Below, piece after piece: positions 1 through 11,900 of a DNA stretch of 64,000 bases. This stretch comes from Trichopria drosophilae (lineage: Eukaryota; Arthropoda; Insecta; Hymenoptera; Diapriidae): the NCBI GenBank assembly GCA_030407085.1, contig CM059584.1, positions 144,264,001 to 144,328,000 of the forward strand. The letters are read 5' to 3'. Numbering within the stretch: position 1 is the stretch's first letter; each line of letters starts with the position of its first letter. The position numbers and the translations under genes were made by a program. Under the pieces are notes generated by a model, which ran no database searches, was not told the DNA's origin, and saw nothing but the letters and a program-made list of their open reading frames with translations.

Positions 1-3000
1 TTCACACATTCGAGAATTAGATTTAGATGAATGCTATTTTTCTCTGGGGTTTTCACACAGTGTTACAGCAGAATGGAACGGAACTAAACACTAATGTTTT
101 GCCGTTTGTCATTATTTTTTAAACAATTACGCAACTTGAAAGGGGAATAACATTTTTAAAACAGCCGTTTCATAAATACGCATCGTACGTACCTTTGTCG
201 ATGTGGAACGAAGAGCGAGGAAATTAAAACCGATATTATTTTTGTTTTAGCTCATTCAAGTTCGGTTGGGAGTTTTCGGCTCGGCTGACAGGCGGGCAGT
301 CAAAATATAAAATGTTTACCCTTCAAATAAGAGTCGGTAATATTTGTTTAATGGCGGGCGGTGGGTGGGGGCAGGGTATTTTTACCGAATAGCGGGATAA
401 CTCGCTTTCCTATTCGGTCTCTCTGGCTGGGAAAACGTTATAAATTTTCGCCGTAACATTTTCCAACCTGGTACGTTTATATATTAAACGTATCTCCCTC
501 GTCTCCTCAATATTTGACAGGGCGAAAAGCTTTTCTATCTACGGGCGCGCAACCGAGGACGAGGCCGCAATACATCGCGTAACTGGCGTTTTACAAGGTT
601 TATAAAAGCGGTTCGCACGACGCGCCTCCACCAGTATGCGATATAGAATTTACAAGTTTCATACGACCGAGGGTGTTAGTCGGGCTTGCGACTTTACGAT
701 CGCTACCTTAGGGCGAACCGGGTAGCTCATACCCGGGCTCCAGGATGACGCCGACGATTAAGTTCGCTTTATACGACGAGTTGCCTCTAAATAATCTTTG
801 TATCGCTCCCGCTCCTTACCCCTTTATGGAAGCACACTTTATGAATTAAACTTCCGATATACAGGAAATGAAGCAATTCGTTTCGAGAGTCATCGATGTT
901 TTCCAACACTAAAATCGAAGCACCGGATTTTGGCTAATTCGCAAAATTCCAAAAAAGATCCGACCTTATGGTTTTTAGTTAGACATTTGGGGTCATAGAA
1001 GCCCCTTTTGAAATTTGTACGTAGATTTTTCTTGTCTCGAAAATCAATTTTGCTCAGACACTGGCTTAACCAATGTATAATATTACGAGTGTTTAATAGT
1101 ACAAAATAACTATTTTTTAAAAAAGAAATCGTACTTCTCGTGTCAAGGGCGTAAAGTAAAGTTTTACGCCTCAGTTTGTGATTGCACTCCAATGAGACCC
1201 TAATGTTGGTCCAATTACCCCAATTGTAGGTGTTATATATAATATCAATACGTTTTTCATAGAAAATGTTTAGTACAGGGCGAAATATTTTATTTTCAGT
1301 CATGTAAGTTTCTATCATGACGTGAATTTCGATTTACGTTTATAAAAATAAATACCCATGACAGGTTTTTTGTGTAGGGTTAAATATATGAACCCTACTA
1401 CTTCGGCGGTGGCTTCATGGGGACGAAGTACTCAGCCGATAAGACAATTAGATCATAGATACAAGTTCGCATGTCCTCAAAGAGCATTGCTACCATGCAA
1501 TATTAACGGGGGCTTGTGGTAGAAAATGTCAAAAATTGCTGAGTTAGGTATTTTTAACTACCACCGAGTAAACATTTGATGGCGATAAATTGTGCACACA
1601 TAACCGTAAGGGCTTTCGGTTTATTCGCCGACATTCGCATATTTTATATTTTCACATTCTATTTCAGCCGCGTTACTCCAAAGGGCGGTTAGTAATCGTA
1701 TTTAATCCCCACGTGACTGGCGTGCTCCTCGGAGGTTCAGAGAAGAGTATTCCAGGAATAACTTTATTTTATGTTAGTCGCACTCTGATATCGAATAAGC
1801 ATTAGATATTTTCAAAACGCCATTTGCAGAACGAAACTTTCCACCGGGAAGCTGAAAATCAAATTATAAGGTAAATGGGGACGACCTGATGAATATCTTT
1901 TTATTCGGTTTTGAGAAATTAATTTAATAAATGTTGATGAGCTTGCTGTCCTAGTCATCGTGAAACTTTCATTTGGAGCATGTCGAGGAAAAAGTATGAG
2001 AGGAATTCAAACAAGTTCCGGAATCATTTAGCTGAGAATTTCGTCGTACGACAGTAGATGAATTCTTCGTCGATGTACTAATTTTGGTTTTTTAAATTTT
2101 GTTTTTTAATATCCAATGTAGGAACTTAACTTCCTTAGTCAATCTATAAGTGTTTTTACCTTGGATAGCTTCAACTGTTATGAAAAGAAATTGTTTCAAC
2201 AATTGGTTGGTATAATTCGAGGTAAAATGTAATAAATAATGGTATCAAAATACAGTGTTCTATAACTCTTGTTTAAATAAATGTCGTAACATCAGAGTTA
2301 TACATTACGGGAAAATTAAAGCTTAATTAAATAGTTTTTAGTAAATAAAACGGCATGAAACTAACGTAAGTGGTCCGCGACAAAAGGCCCCTGGATCAAT
2401 GATAATTCCTTATAATGTAGGGGACATTCGACGAAGGTAAATCCTAAAATGAAATTTTCAAATAAATGTCATGTATTTTCGGAACATTTGATTCTAGAAT
2501 TAGGAAGAGTGAATCCGCGTCCAATTTATTCTTCACCAATCTTCAATGCAATTGAAACACAATCATTTGGCATTAAAAAATTGAATTTAGCATACAGATG
2601 CGCGTTTGTCACCAACATTCGCTGCGTAACTAGTAATAGTCAAGTCCGACCAATATTCCGTCAGTGATTGACGCCGAGCTTTCACAAACTATTAGCCACC
2701 GCACAAAGAGATGTAAATCAGCTCGCTTCCTTAACGACATTCGACCGACGCAGAGCTTGCGGCGAAATTCGTCATTGTTACGCGACGACGATTATCAAAA
2801 GCAGGGAAAGTGATCTCACGATTTCGATAGACGCCCGTAAGTAAATCGACTGCTTCGCCGGGGATTAGCATGTTTAGGTAAGCACTTACGGGGTCCAACT
2901 TCGGAATTGATGGGACTTGGGTAGAACTCTCAACCTGGCCATGATATGTTTCCGCATTCCAGCAAGATCGATCGGGATTCAGGTTCCCGGGTACCGACAT

Positions 3001-3912
3001 CCAGCGCTTTCACAAATTTCACGCGCTTTTATCGCGCTCATCGTTTCCCTATGTTTCTTCATTGCTTATGCATTATACGCGAAATATAATGTACGCCAAG
3101 CCCCCCACCTCACCCGCCCGAAAGGGAGCGAAGGGGGTGGGAGGTGAGGCGAATCGTGTCGAGTATCGCATCGAACGACGGTTTTAAAGTGGAGCGCCGT
3201 CGCGCATAAAAACCCGCCCGCATCCGCGGCGTTTACAGTAGCGATACACGAAGGAGATAGGTTTCAGCGCGTCACTCTCTCCCGCATTGAATGGACTCAG
3301 TAGCGGCACGTCATACATGAACTTGTAAATATTACAATATATTTCTCCCCCAACGTATCCGACAGCCCCCAGATAGAGAGTCGCCAGCGCAGCCAATGCT
3401 ATCGCTCGTGAATCAACGGGAAAACTGATTCCGAACCTCCTATTTAATTGCAATCGCAATACGATCCCGGTACGTCAATGTTGCGTCCGATACCGCTTTT
3501 TTCCCTTCAGCATCCGTAAATGGAAGTTTCCCGTCAGGGTTCGTATTTCCGCGCCGCCGCTCGGCAATGCCATTAAATATCCGCGTGCTTCCCGAAACTC
3601 ACTGTTTTTAAGCATATGCGCATCCGATTGGTCCACGTAGGCCGAAAACGGTGAAATGCCAGTACCTCACTTGCACTGTTTGAATTAGGGGACGTCACTA
3701 GAGTAATATAGGATGCGAGGAGGAATAAAAAGTACGATATCCCAATGAAAACGAACGCAATATTTAAACATAAAATTAAAACTGCAACAATTTGGTGGCC
3801 ATTAGTAATGATATTCGTATAGAAATCTTGCTTGAATTAAATAACTGTATTTTTACATATGAGTTTCGTCGAGAAACGCTAGGTGGCGCACAAATCCATA
3901 GGTAAATTGTTT
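1..3912. other. CpG-rich block without a recognisable gene
   Basis: This stretch is richer in G, C and CpG than the DNA to its right, especially 500-780 and 2700-3660. Open frames on both strands are short (under about 145 codons), overlap one another and show no domain I recognise. A perfect 8-bp hairpin (1374-1381 with 1391-1398, 9-nt loop) is followed by a second one (TACTTCG at 1399 with CGAAGTA near 1425). A C-rich then G-rich run at 3100-3150 can also fold back on itself. I see no tRNA, rRNA or transposon end. It could be intronic or regulatory DNA, but nothing in the sequence shows function. Confidence 0.5.
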
Positions 3913-5004
3913 TTAACCCTTTTCATGACAAATGGCCATCATTTTCTCATGTTTTTCAAGTGAATATTTATCTGTGTTATGATAAGCAACAAAATTTCAA
4001 AACCATATTTTCTGACGCATTTTGGTCCGTACTTTTCAAATCTGCTGTTAGTTTTGTTCTATGACGTTTGATTTTTTCAAAATAGCGGCTGATTGACAAA
4101 AAAAAGATTAAAAAATTTTTTAATTTATTTAACGTACTGGGTAATAATGTTCCCGTTGTCGGATCAGTACAAGTGTCTGGATCCTGTGGAATAATCACCA
4201 TAATTAAAATTTAAACGACGGGGAATGTCAACATTGGAAATCGCCAATCCAATATGGCGGCTTTTACACGCATTTTTAATGTTTTTTTATTTCTTTGTAT
4301 GCTTTTAGTCCATCACGTTTACTTTTTGAATTGTTTTGTTATATTACTCTCAGTCTGATACCGATTATGATAGAAAATAGCAATACAAGAAGATGTGGAA
4401 TTCAAAATGGCTGAAAATATTATATTTTTATTATAATATAGATTTATTATGTAGATCTCATTTTGATATCGATTAAGCAAGAAAATAACAATACAAAATG
4501 ATATGGAATTAAAAAGAGTGGAAAATATTCTATTTTCTTTCACAATCGATATCAAACTGAGATAAATATAATAAATCTTTTGAAAACGTAAATGTGATGG
4601 ACTAAAAACATACAAAAAAATTTAAAAAAAAAAACGATAAAAATGCGTGTAACAGCCGCCATATTGAAGCGGCCATTTCGAATTTTCACATTTTGCGACG
4701 CTTAAATTGTAGTTGTTATTATTCCGTAGGATCCAGACGCTTTTACCGATCCGACAACGGGAACATTTTTAGGCAGTATGTTAAACAAATAACAAAATTT
4801 TAAAAATCAAGTTTTTTTTTGTAAATTAGCCGCCATTTTGAAAAAATCAAACGTCATAGAACAAAACTAATAGCAGATTTGAAAAGTACGGACAAAAATG
4901 CGTCATGAAATATGGTTTTGAACATTTTTACTTATCATTACACAGATAAATATTCACTTGAAAAGTACAAAATAATTGCGCCCTTTTGGCATGAAAAGGG
5001 TTAA
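3913..5004. mobile_element. TTAA-flanked fold-back element, piggyBac-type termini (1084 bp)
   Basis: A long inverted repeat runs from CCCTTTTCATG at 3917 to CATGAAAAGGG ending at 5000, with TTAA directly repeated outside both ends (3913-3916 and 5001-5004). TTAA target duplications with CCC/GGG ends are the hallmark of piggyBac-type transposons, so this is read as a non-autonomous relative. The arms (about 3917-4340 and 4580-5000) carry matching blocks such as TTCAAATCTGCTGTTAG and its inverse, with scattered mismatches. The loop holds a direct repeat with a 108-bp period (starts at 4349 and 4457). No transposase frame is present; short frames inside are by-products of the repeat. The superfamily is inferred from the ends only. 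Confidence 0.75.
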
Positions 5005-5729
5005 TACAATTATTTAACATAAAATATTATTTCTATTATATAGTACTTTTGTCAAGAATATTGGATGATTTGTTCAATAAGTATGAAACAAGTTCATATG
5101 GATTTGAAAATTATATACGTTGCCATATACAATTTTTATTGAAAGATTATCCGGCCTACATGAATTGAAAATATACCATAAACAATAAAATCTTCTATTT
5201 TTCAAGCAGTACGGAACACAATTGCCGTCAGCAAAAATTACACTAATGTAGTCCCGTATCGCTACATTCGCGACCCAGTGAATGTTACCTTTCACCGCTC
5301 TCTTTTCCCCCCACTTAGCGGGCGGGGCGCCAGGGAGGGCCTAGTGTGATGTCACCAACATAACGCGATTGATGGGAGTGGGAGAAACGGTGCTCCTCCT
5401 CTTTTGGTAAATATAACGAAAGGAGAGGGGAAAGCGGGAAACCGAGTGGGTTAATATACTGGGAATCTACTGTGATTATTATATTCGGCAGTCTTCTGGC
5501 AGGCGATATCACTTTTGGGTGGTTGCGACATCTACCGCCCTGAGGAATAATTGATATTTATTAATTTTTGTTGTATTGAAATATTCAATACATATATGCA
5601 CAAAATTGGTTTGGATTCCAAACATTTTTAGATTTTTCTCATGTTTTTGGGAATACCGGATGAAAATTTGAAGTCTCCGTAATTTAATTTTACGTAACGA
5701 ATATTTGTTCATGTTGATGGAATTAGTGT
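5005..5729. other. Spacer with a GC-rich patch, no gene
   Basis: AT-rich DNA except for a GC-rich patch at about 5290-5460 containing GCGGGCGGGGCGCC. I find no credible coding frame, RNA gene or transposon end here. Confidence 0.4.
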
Positions 5730-6164
5730 TACAGTACAACCTCTCTTGTTCGACACTTCGCTTGTTCGACAACCTCCCTAGTTCGACAGTGCCGGACCTC
5801 CTTAGTTCGACAGTGGGCGGAGACTTCTTCCCTCTCCAGCCCCGTCCATTATATTACCGACGAACACGAACGCACCCATGCCGGACTCGGACGATTGCAC
5901 CTCACCCGTCAAATCGAACGACATAACCTCCGCATTTGTTGTTGTTAAGTTTTAGTCTTCTACTTGACTTCTATATGTATGGCAAGGAGGCTGGAAATTA
6001 ATGCTAGGAAAACAGAAGGTTAGAAGGTTAGCTGTCGTAAAAACAAATGAGCCAATCACGATTGCGTGACGTCATAGTGGGCGTGGTTAAAAAATGTCAA
6101 ACTAGCGAGGTCAGAGAGAGAGCGTCTGGCACCGATCATGTCGAACAAGAGAGGTTGTACTGTA
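5730..6164. mobile_element. pogo/mariner-type MITE with TA target duplication (431 bp)
   Basis: Perfect terminal inverted repeats begin CAGTACAACCTCTCTTGTTC at 5732 and end with the exact inverse at 6162. TA flanks both sides (5730-5731 and 6163-6164). CAGT-type ends with a TA duplication fit the Tc1/mariner superfamily, pogo/Tigger branch (established family traits); this copy has no transposase. The left end contains four spaced copies of TTCGACA (about 5750, 5765, 5782, 5806), which resemble iterated transposase-binding sites. The interior carries CCAAT near 6053 and a perfect TGACGTCA palindrome at 6067-6074. The perfect TIRs point to a fairly recent insertion. Confidence 0.85.
6067..6074. 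promoter_or_regulatory. Perfect CRE palindrome inside the TA MITE
   Basis: TGACGTCA is the full cyclic-AMP response element recognised by CREB/ATF-type bZIP proteins. It lies in the middle of the pogo-type MITE, with a CCAAT motif about 14 bases upstream. The motif match is certain; any use as an enhancer is inference. A second perfect copy occurs outside this element at 44693-44700. Confidence 0.35.
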
Positions 6165-7317
6165 TATTACTCTCTAAAAATTCCTGTAGTTATTCATAAT
6201 TAATATAAAGAAATATTTTTAACCACATGGCTGTCATCAAAGTTTAAAAAATTATTGAATATGAGTGTTTCGAAGATGACGGAAAAATGAATTATAATGA
6301 AAAAGATGGCGGAGAAAGAAGCCTCTGGAAAAATTGATATAATAATGTTACCGAATTCCATCCAATTCGTTCCCTACATCACATTTATACATGTAAAAGT
6401 TGCATTTTAACGTAAAACCCTTATTTGCAGAAAACAGAATGAAATTTGATGGAATGAAAAATGTATAATTGTCAAAATTTCTGGTACGGTAAAAAAGGCT
6501 TGAAAATTAATATCACAGTTCATGCCGGACCTTCAAAAGAAACTTTTCAGCGTATTTACTCTTCGCTCATTGGTAACCGAGGCATAAAAAATCCTTAGAA
6601 TTTAATGTTACGTTGCAAAATTGACCTTACATATTACAAAAACATAAAGTTGTAATTTAATTAGGTATATGCAGCGTGTCAATATTACGGTCCATAGGAG
6701 GAATATTTTAGCGAGTGAATATTGCGCAATGAAAAGTTTGCACGGGCGTAATCTCCTACCTTGGAATTAGAATATATGGGCCACGGATTTCTGCTTTGGT
6801 TCAGAGGGCTCGGGCGCTAAGCGTATTTCAGTTCGAAAGAGCTACCGCTACCGGACACGGGGGTTAATTTTCAATATTAAAATGTTCATATTCTAATCGC
6901 TTCGGTGTAAATTCGGAGCGAAAACGTTTTAAATAAATGATTCTCACAATAATTTAACCAAAATGAAGCAAGTTGGGAGTACGCGTTCAAGTAAAGCAAG
7001 GTTTAGCAAGTGAACCAGAAACATTATTTAATATCTTCCTGTCTGTTCCATTAAAATTCACATAGTTAATATTTACGCTACCGGGAAGACAAATGCATGA
7101 CATGAATAACTAAATTCCACAAAATTGCTCGACATTTTTAAAAAATAGATTTTATAAAAATATTTGTATTATTTGATTTTCATTTTAATTTACTTCTAAA
7201 ATTGGATCGTTTTTATCAATGCTTTTATTCAAAATGAAATTAAATGCAAATCCACAAGCAAGAACTAAGGTATGATTTAAAACTAATAGTTATTTTTCCA
7301 ATATGTATTCCACAATC
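6165..7317. other. AT-rich spacer, nothing identified
   Basis: Mostly AT-rich unique-looking sequence with a slightly GC-richer patch at 6740-6860. No open frame of note, no paired repeats that I could find and no RNA gene. Confidence 0.4.
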
Positions 7318-7397
7318 GGTGTAGTCGAGAGGTTAGTGCGCTTGACTCGTATTCGGAGATCCGGTGTTCGATTCCCATCAAGCGCGGACGATTTTTT
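7318..7397 (+). repeat. tRNA-derived SINE head or tRNA pseudogene
   Basis: The segment carries both internal RNA polymerase III promoter boxes of a tRNA: an A box TAGTCGAGAGG at 7322-7332 and a B box GTTCGATTCCC at 7366-7376. A TTTTTT terminator follows at 7392-7397. The T stem pairs poorly, and the expected 5' and 3' acceptor halves do not match, so a working tRNA is unlikely. Instead GCGCTTGA (7338-7345) pairs perfectly with TCAAGCGC (7378-7385). Arthropod tRNA-derived SINE heads have this general layout. The anticodon loop, if folded normally, would read CGT. No SINE body or target duplication was identified. Confidence 0.5.
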
Positions 7398-7744
7398 AAT
7401 TTTCTTTCTTTGTATTTCAGTTTTTTGTAAAACGAAATAGAATTCTTCTGCGCTGTTGTGGAATTCTTTTGAAGCTGTTTCAGAATTTTTCTGGATTTGG
7501 ACCCGTATCTCCCCTTTTAGAATAAGCTCCGCAATTCATCAGGAATATAAGTATTCGCTGTGCTTTACTTTATTCATGGACTAATTCACGTCCTGGTGGA
7601 ACTCGGAGGAATTAATACCATAAAATGCTGCGATTAACTTCCAATAACCTATTGATATAAATTATACGTCAGCTTTTGGATAAACACTCGTGAACTAAGA
7701 ACTCATAGTAGTACTCAATTGAGTTTAAACTGTTCGAGATACTT
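7398..7744. other. AT-rich spacer
   Basis: Sequence downstream of the tRNA-like head is AT-rich and shows no open frame or repeat partner. If the head belongs to a SINE, its body should lie here, but I could not recognise one. Confidence 0.3.
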
Positions 7745-7834
7745 TTAACCCTCCTGTGCCCAAGGACGAGTATACTAGTTCAAACTACATTATTTCCATA
7801 TGGGAAAAGAAAAGCTCGTGCTCAGGAGGGTTAA
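7745..7834. mobile_element. Miniature TTAA element (82 bp)
   Basis: CCCTCCTGTG at 7749 and CTCAGGAGGG ending at 7830 form an inverted pair, as do CGAG at 7767 and CTCG at 7815, with TTAA on both sides (7745-7748 and 7831-7834). The whole unit can fold into one hairpin. TTAA with CCC/GGG ends again suggests a piggyBac-mobilised miniature element, though its internal sequence does not match the 1084-bp element at 3917. At 82 bp it has no coding capacity. Confidence 0.6.
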
Positions 7835-8840
7835 ATTCTACTATTAAAAAGGATACGATTATGCGGCTTGTAATCTAGTGGTGTAGTTATTAAAATATAA
7901 TGAAGAAAAAATAACGAGATCGTAAGAAGTTTCATTGCGACGAGCTTAGAGCGATTACAACTTTGCATTGTCTTCGTGCATGGGAACCTGCAAGAGGGGT
8001 CTATGCCCGAGGACACATAAAGGGAAGTGGCGTTTCACTTAGATTTAATTTTATGCTCAAGTTCGCGAGTACCACGGATCTCCGGGCTTAGATGGTCGAT
8101 AAATCGGCACTTCCATGACTACACCGCGGTACCGAAAACGATAAAAGTTCGCGACCTTCCTGTTTGGAGAGGAATAAAAATTCCTGGAATCAAAGGGCGT
8201 AAAAAACAAGAAGGGTTAGAATCCTATTACCATTGACTGGAAAAACATTTTTTTTTGTTAAATACATAAGATGATGTTGATGAATTTTGAACTTAGCAAT
8301 AACGACAACAAATTTTTTTACCATATGGTCGGCGGCACAATCGATTTTGAAAAATTGGAAGATTCGCGCAGCACGTGGCGGGTTTATTTATCGACTCTTT
8401 TATATTAAAGGGGGGTCGAGGGCAGGAGGGCAGGAAATCACGGCCCCTCGCCCAGCATTATGAACCATTTGCATACGCACGTTATTACGGGCCTGGCAGA
8501 CCTTACACATACATACATAAGGTACACATAGATCCAGGGGCAAGGCCTTAACGCGAAGGATTCAGCGACGACGCTTTCGAGATAAATGCGCCGAATCCAT
8601 CTTGCTGCCAAGTACTCGAGATTACCTTCTGCATCAAAGTCAAGAGACTTCGCCTCATTTTATAGCCGATCCGACATGATAAAGCGCAATAAAAATGAGG
8701 GATACGACGCTGCATTGCTTCGAAGGAGTAATTGAAATCGATTCGACAGGGGACGACGGGGTAAGAGGGGGTAAATTAAGTTGAGACGTTGCGAAAATTA
8801 ATGCGATTATTAGAGAGTTTCGCGTTTTAAGAAACCACCG
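7835..8840. other. CpG-enriched flank upstream of a putative first exon
   Basis: Base composition rises in GC and CpG from about 8030 to 8840. The region leads into the putative signal-peptide exon at 8841 and could hold its promoter and 5' UTR. I see no clear TATA box at a fitting distance and no other gene. Confidence 0.3.
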
Positions 8841-8923
8841 ATGATGGAAGCCCCCTCGTTACTCCTGGCGGCTCTTTGTTTTGCGCAAGTCACGGTGATC
8901 AATGGGATGGATATATCGACCAG
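8841..8923 (+). CDS. Putative first coding exon with signal peptide (partial gene)
   Basis: Two tandem ATG codons at 8841 and 8844 lie in a good start context (CCACCGATGATGG). The frame reads MMEAPSLLLAALCFAQVTVI and then NGMDISTR, a typical secretory signal peptide: a short acidic head, a leucine/alanine-rich core and a likely cleavage near NG. The frame closes at TGA 8931, so an exon must end first. Possible donors are CAG/GTGCACG at 8924 and the weaker CAC/GTGAAG at 8930. Either leaves phase 2. The exon sits in a CpG-rich block, as first exons often do. No partner exon could be joined with confidence and the family is not recognised. A chance frame remains possible because both donors are non-consensus. 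Confidence 0.35.
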
Positions 8924-8933
8924 GTGCACGTGA

Positions 8934-11900
8934 AGCAGTCGCTCGTTTTGCTAAAAAGTTTGGCGAGAAGTGAATATTTTACCGCACCTTTACCCCGAAA
9001 GTGTATAATGTTCCTAGGACGAGGCACCTATTACCAAGCTTCGGGAAAAAGTGCAGAGTTCAAATTAGAATTCCCCGTTCTAGATGCGAAAAAAGTTACT
9101 TTTCTTGTCCTTATCGGGCATCAGTAGAGATACAATCGCGGGTAGTTATTAATGATTGCATTAATGAATTCGCATTTCTTTGAAATTAACATTCAAGCGG
9201 GATCATGACAAGTTTATTAAGTAAACCATGTAACTTTTTTATAATCACCAAAGGAATTAACGTCCAGATTTTATCAATACTTGTAAAAATCATTTGTTTA
9301 ACCTATTAACATCTAAAAACCACTTTACACGTAATTTTTTTTTGTATCAAAATCGACACTCTGAAAAAAATCTATCTAAATTTTGGTTAATTTCAAAAAA
9401 TTTTAATCTTTTTTTTAATTAGATTTTTTGTCTTAAAAATGTAATAAAGAAGATAATAAAGAATTAGTATTTTGAATAAATTTCAACGACCAGACTATTT
9501 TTTTCATTTTTAATAATTTTCTGAATCTCTGATTAATGTCTGACCATAACCGACCGTTTCCACTTCCTGAATTTTACTCTAAGCGTATAGAACAAAGTTA
9601 CTCGTTATAATTGGTCAAATAATACTACGAATTGTTACAATTATTATTTAAAACGGCACAATTTAATTTTCATGAGATTTTCAACATTGAATATGAAAAT
9701 AAATCCTCTAGTTTGATTATAATTCACTGTACTTTATGTATTGTTTTTAATATCAACAATTAATGAATTTATAGAAGAAAATTGTAATTTTAAAATTAAT
9801 AAAGTAATATTCTATACTTGGATGGAGGTAGTAGAATATTCTTTCAAAGAGGGAGCTAGATAATTGGAAAATAGTATCAAGTTTCGCAATTTTACGCAGG
9901 TCAAATTTCAACTTTCTTTTAGATAAGAGCGAGTGTGTTTGTCAACACATTTTTTGTAATAATTTCTAAGCAAATTAACTACTGAAATAATAAATATTAA
10001 AAAAATATATTATGAATTTGTAAGCCTTTTAAGATGTGTGCAATTATTAGTTGTTTATAATTCTAAACACAAAATATCAAAACTCAAAATGGCAGAACGG
10101 CTGCGGTGGACGTAATCTCAAAAATAAATATTATAAATGTGAAGTCAGAATTTTAAAATACAAAATGGTTGATGAAAAAATCCCCAGGCTCTTTTCACAA
10201 ACATGTTTTTAAAATGCGTTTGCTTCGTTTCTATTATTATTTTTTTAAATGCACAAAATTCGCTTTGAAACAAAGATAAAAATATAATCTGATCAAAAAA
10301 TAAAAACTGCATTGTCTGCAATGGAAAATCTAATAACTGCAATGCTTATCATATGCGGGTAAAACAAAAGGAACTCCATCAGAATGGTTTGAAAGAGCTT
10401 AAAAGCAATACGCCGTCGACCGCTAAATATAGTTATTATCGGTCGTTTTAGATCAAAAAGTGATTTTAATTCGAACGAAATAAATATTGCTGATGGTAAA
10501 TATAACCATCCACCTTAATTATTTTATAACATATTATTGTAAATAGTACTATACGTTATACTATAATAATTATACTAATTACATGCAGATTAAAAAATCA
10601 ATTATATACTATTAAAATTTGAATTAGATTTAAAATGTAAAATTTATAAAAGCGACTATTTATTAAGCAAGTAATAATTTTTGTGTTTAATAAGTAGTTG
10701 AATTTCTACTATTAATTAGTAGTTCTTTGGTCTCTACTTATTAAATTTTATTAGATCTTGGTTAATTAAAGTCTAGAGTATAAATGTGTTACTATAGATA
10801 AAAATCCATTATTTAGAACAAAAGTGACAAGTTAATTAATTAATATGACTATCTTATGAAGTCTAGATAGTATTTTAATATTATTAAATAACACAATAAT
10901 GTATTAATGCCACCTAAATCTGAAATAGGGCTCCATTTTCAATTCATGGTCATTGAATGAGTTTGAATAGTGAATTGCAGGATTTTGATTACGGTTTTAA
11001 TTATTTGCATTGCGAAGAAGTCACAGTAACTAATTCAAAGTCATTGAATTCCAATATTTTAGTAAGTTCTAAAATTTTAAGATGGACAATCGCAAACTAA
11101 ACTCTGAATTGCGAACTCCGATTTTGCAAGGTATAAGTTTGTTGCTATTTACTAGTAAATATCGTTACTAATTGAATTATAGTGACTGACAGGATGTTTT
11201 TACAGTTTACAGTTTTTAGTATCGGGTTATGAATAATTAACATTTAGAGAATAGCATTAAAAGCCTGTATATTTGTCTGACATCGACTCGTAATTTGAAT
11301 AATAATGATTCCATGGGTATATATAAATGTACGCTTCGAATTTGTTCTGATTGACTTCCGGCACACACAACAGGTCGATGGCTTCTGACTTGATAATGAT
11401 CCGAAAGCATCGAAACGTAATCAGCTCAAATTGACCGGAAATTCGTTTATGTAATGATTCTGCATGACTATAAAGAATAGTTTGGAATCAGTAGAAAATG
11501 AACTGATAAACATGATTTTTTAGTTTCATACTAACGCAGAATTGTAGTTACGTTATATTTAGTATGTAAAAACATGAGGGTTTACACTAATTCATATGTC
11601 CAACTATTAAAGCCTTTTTGGTTTGTTTAAATGGTATTATAGAACATGTTTAACATCTAATATAGTATATTAATTATTTCGTAATCCTTTATGCAATCTT
11701 AATTTTAACTATTTTCTGACGAACGTGAAATTAAGGATTTCATTTATTTCCAAACTGATCTGCAATGTCCATTTGAATATTTTTCTCAGACGTTACATTT
11801 ATATACAGGTATATAAAAATAAGCTGACTTTAATAAGAATAATGCTAGACATTTTCTGAGCTTTTAAAAAGTTTACGACGAGCTCGACTGTCTTTAATAT

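Noticed and set aside
890..1318. 142-codon minus-strand frame, the second longest in the window
   Set aside because: No domain, no start context or signal sequence, and no partner exons. It is possible but unsupported.
7318..7390. Functional tRNA gene
   Set aside because: Poor T-stem pairing and no matching acceptor halves despite good A and B boxes; a SINE head or pseudogene fits better.
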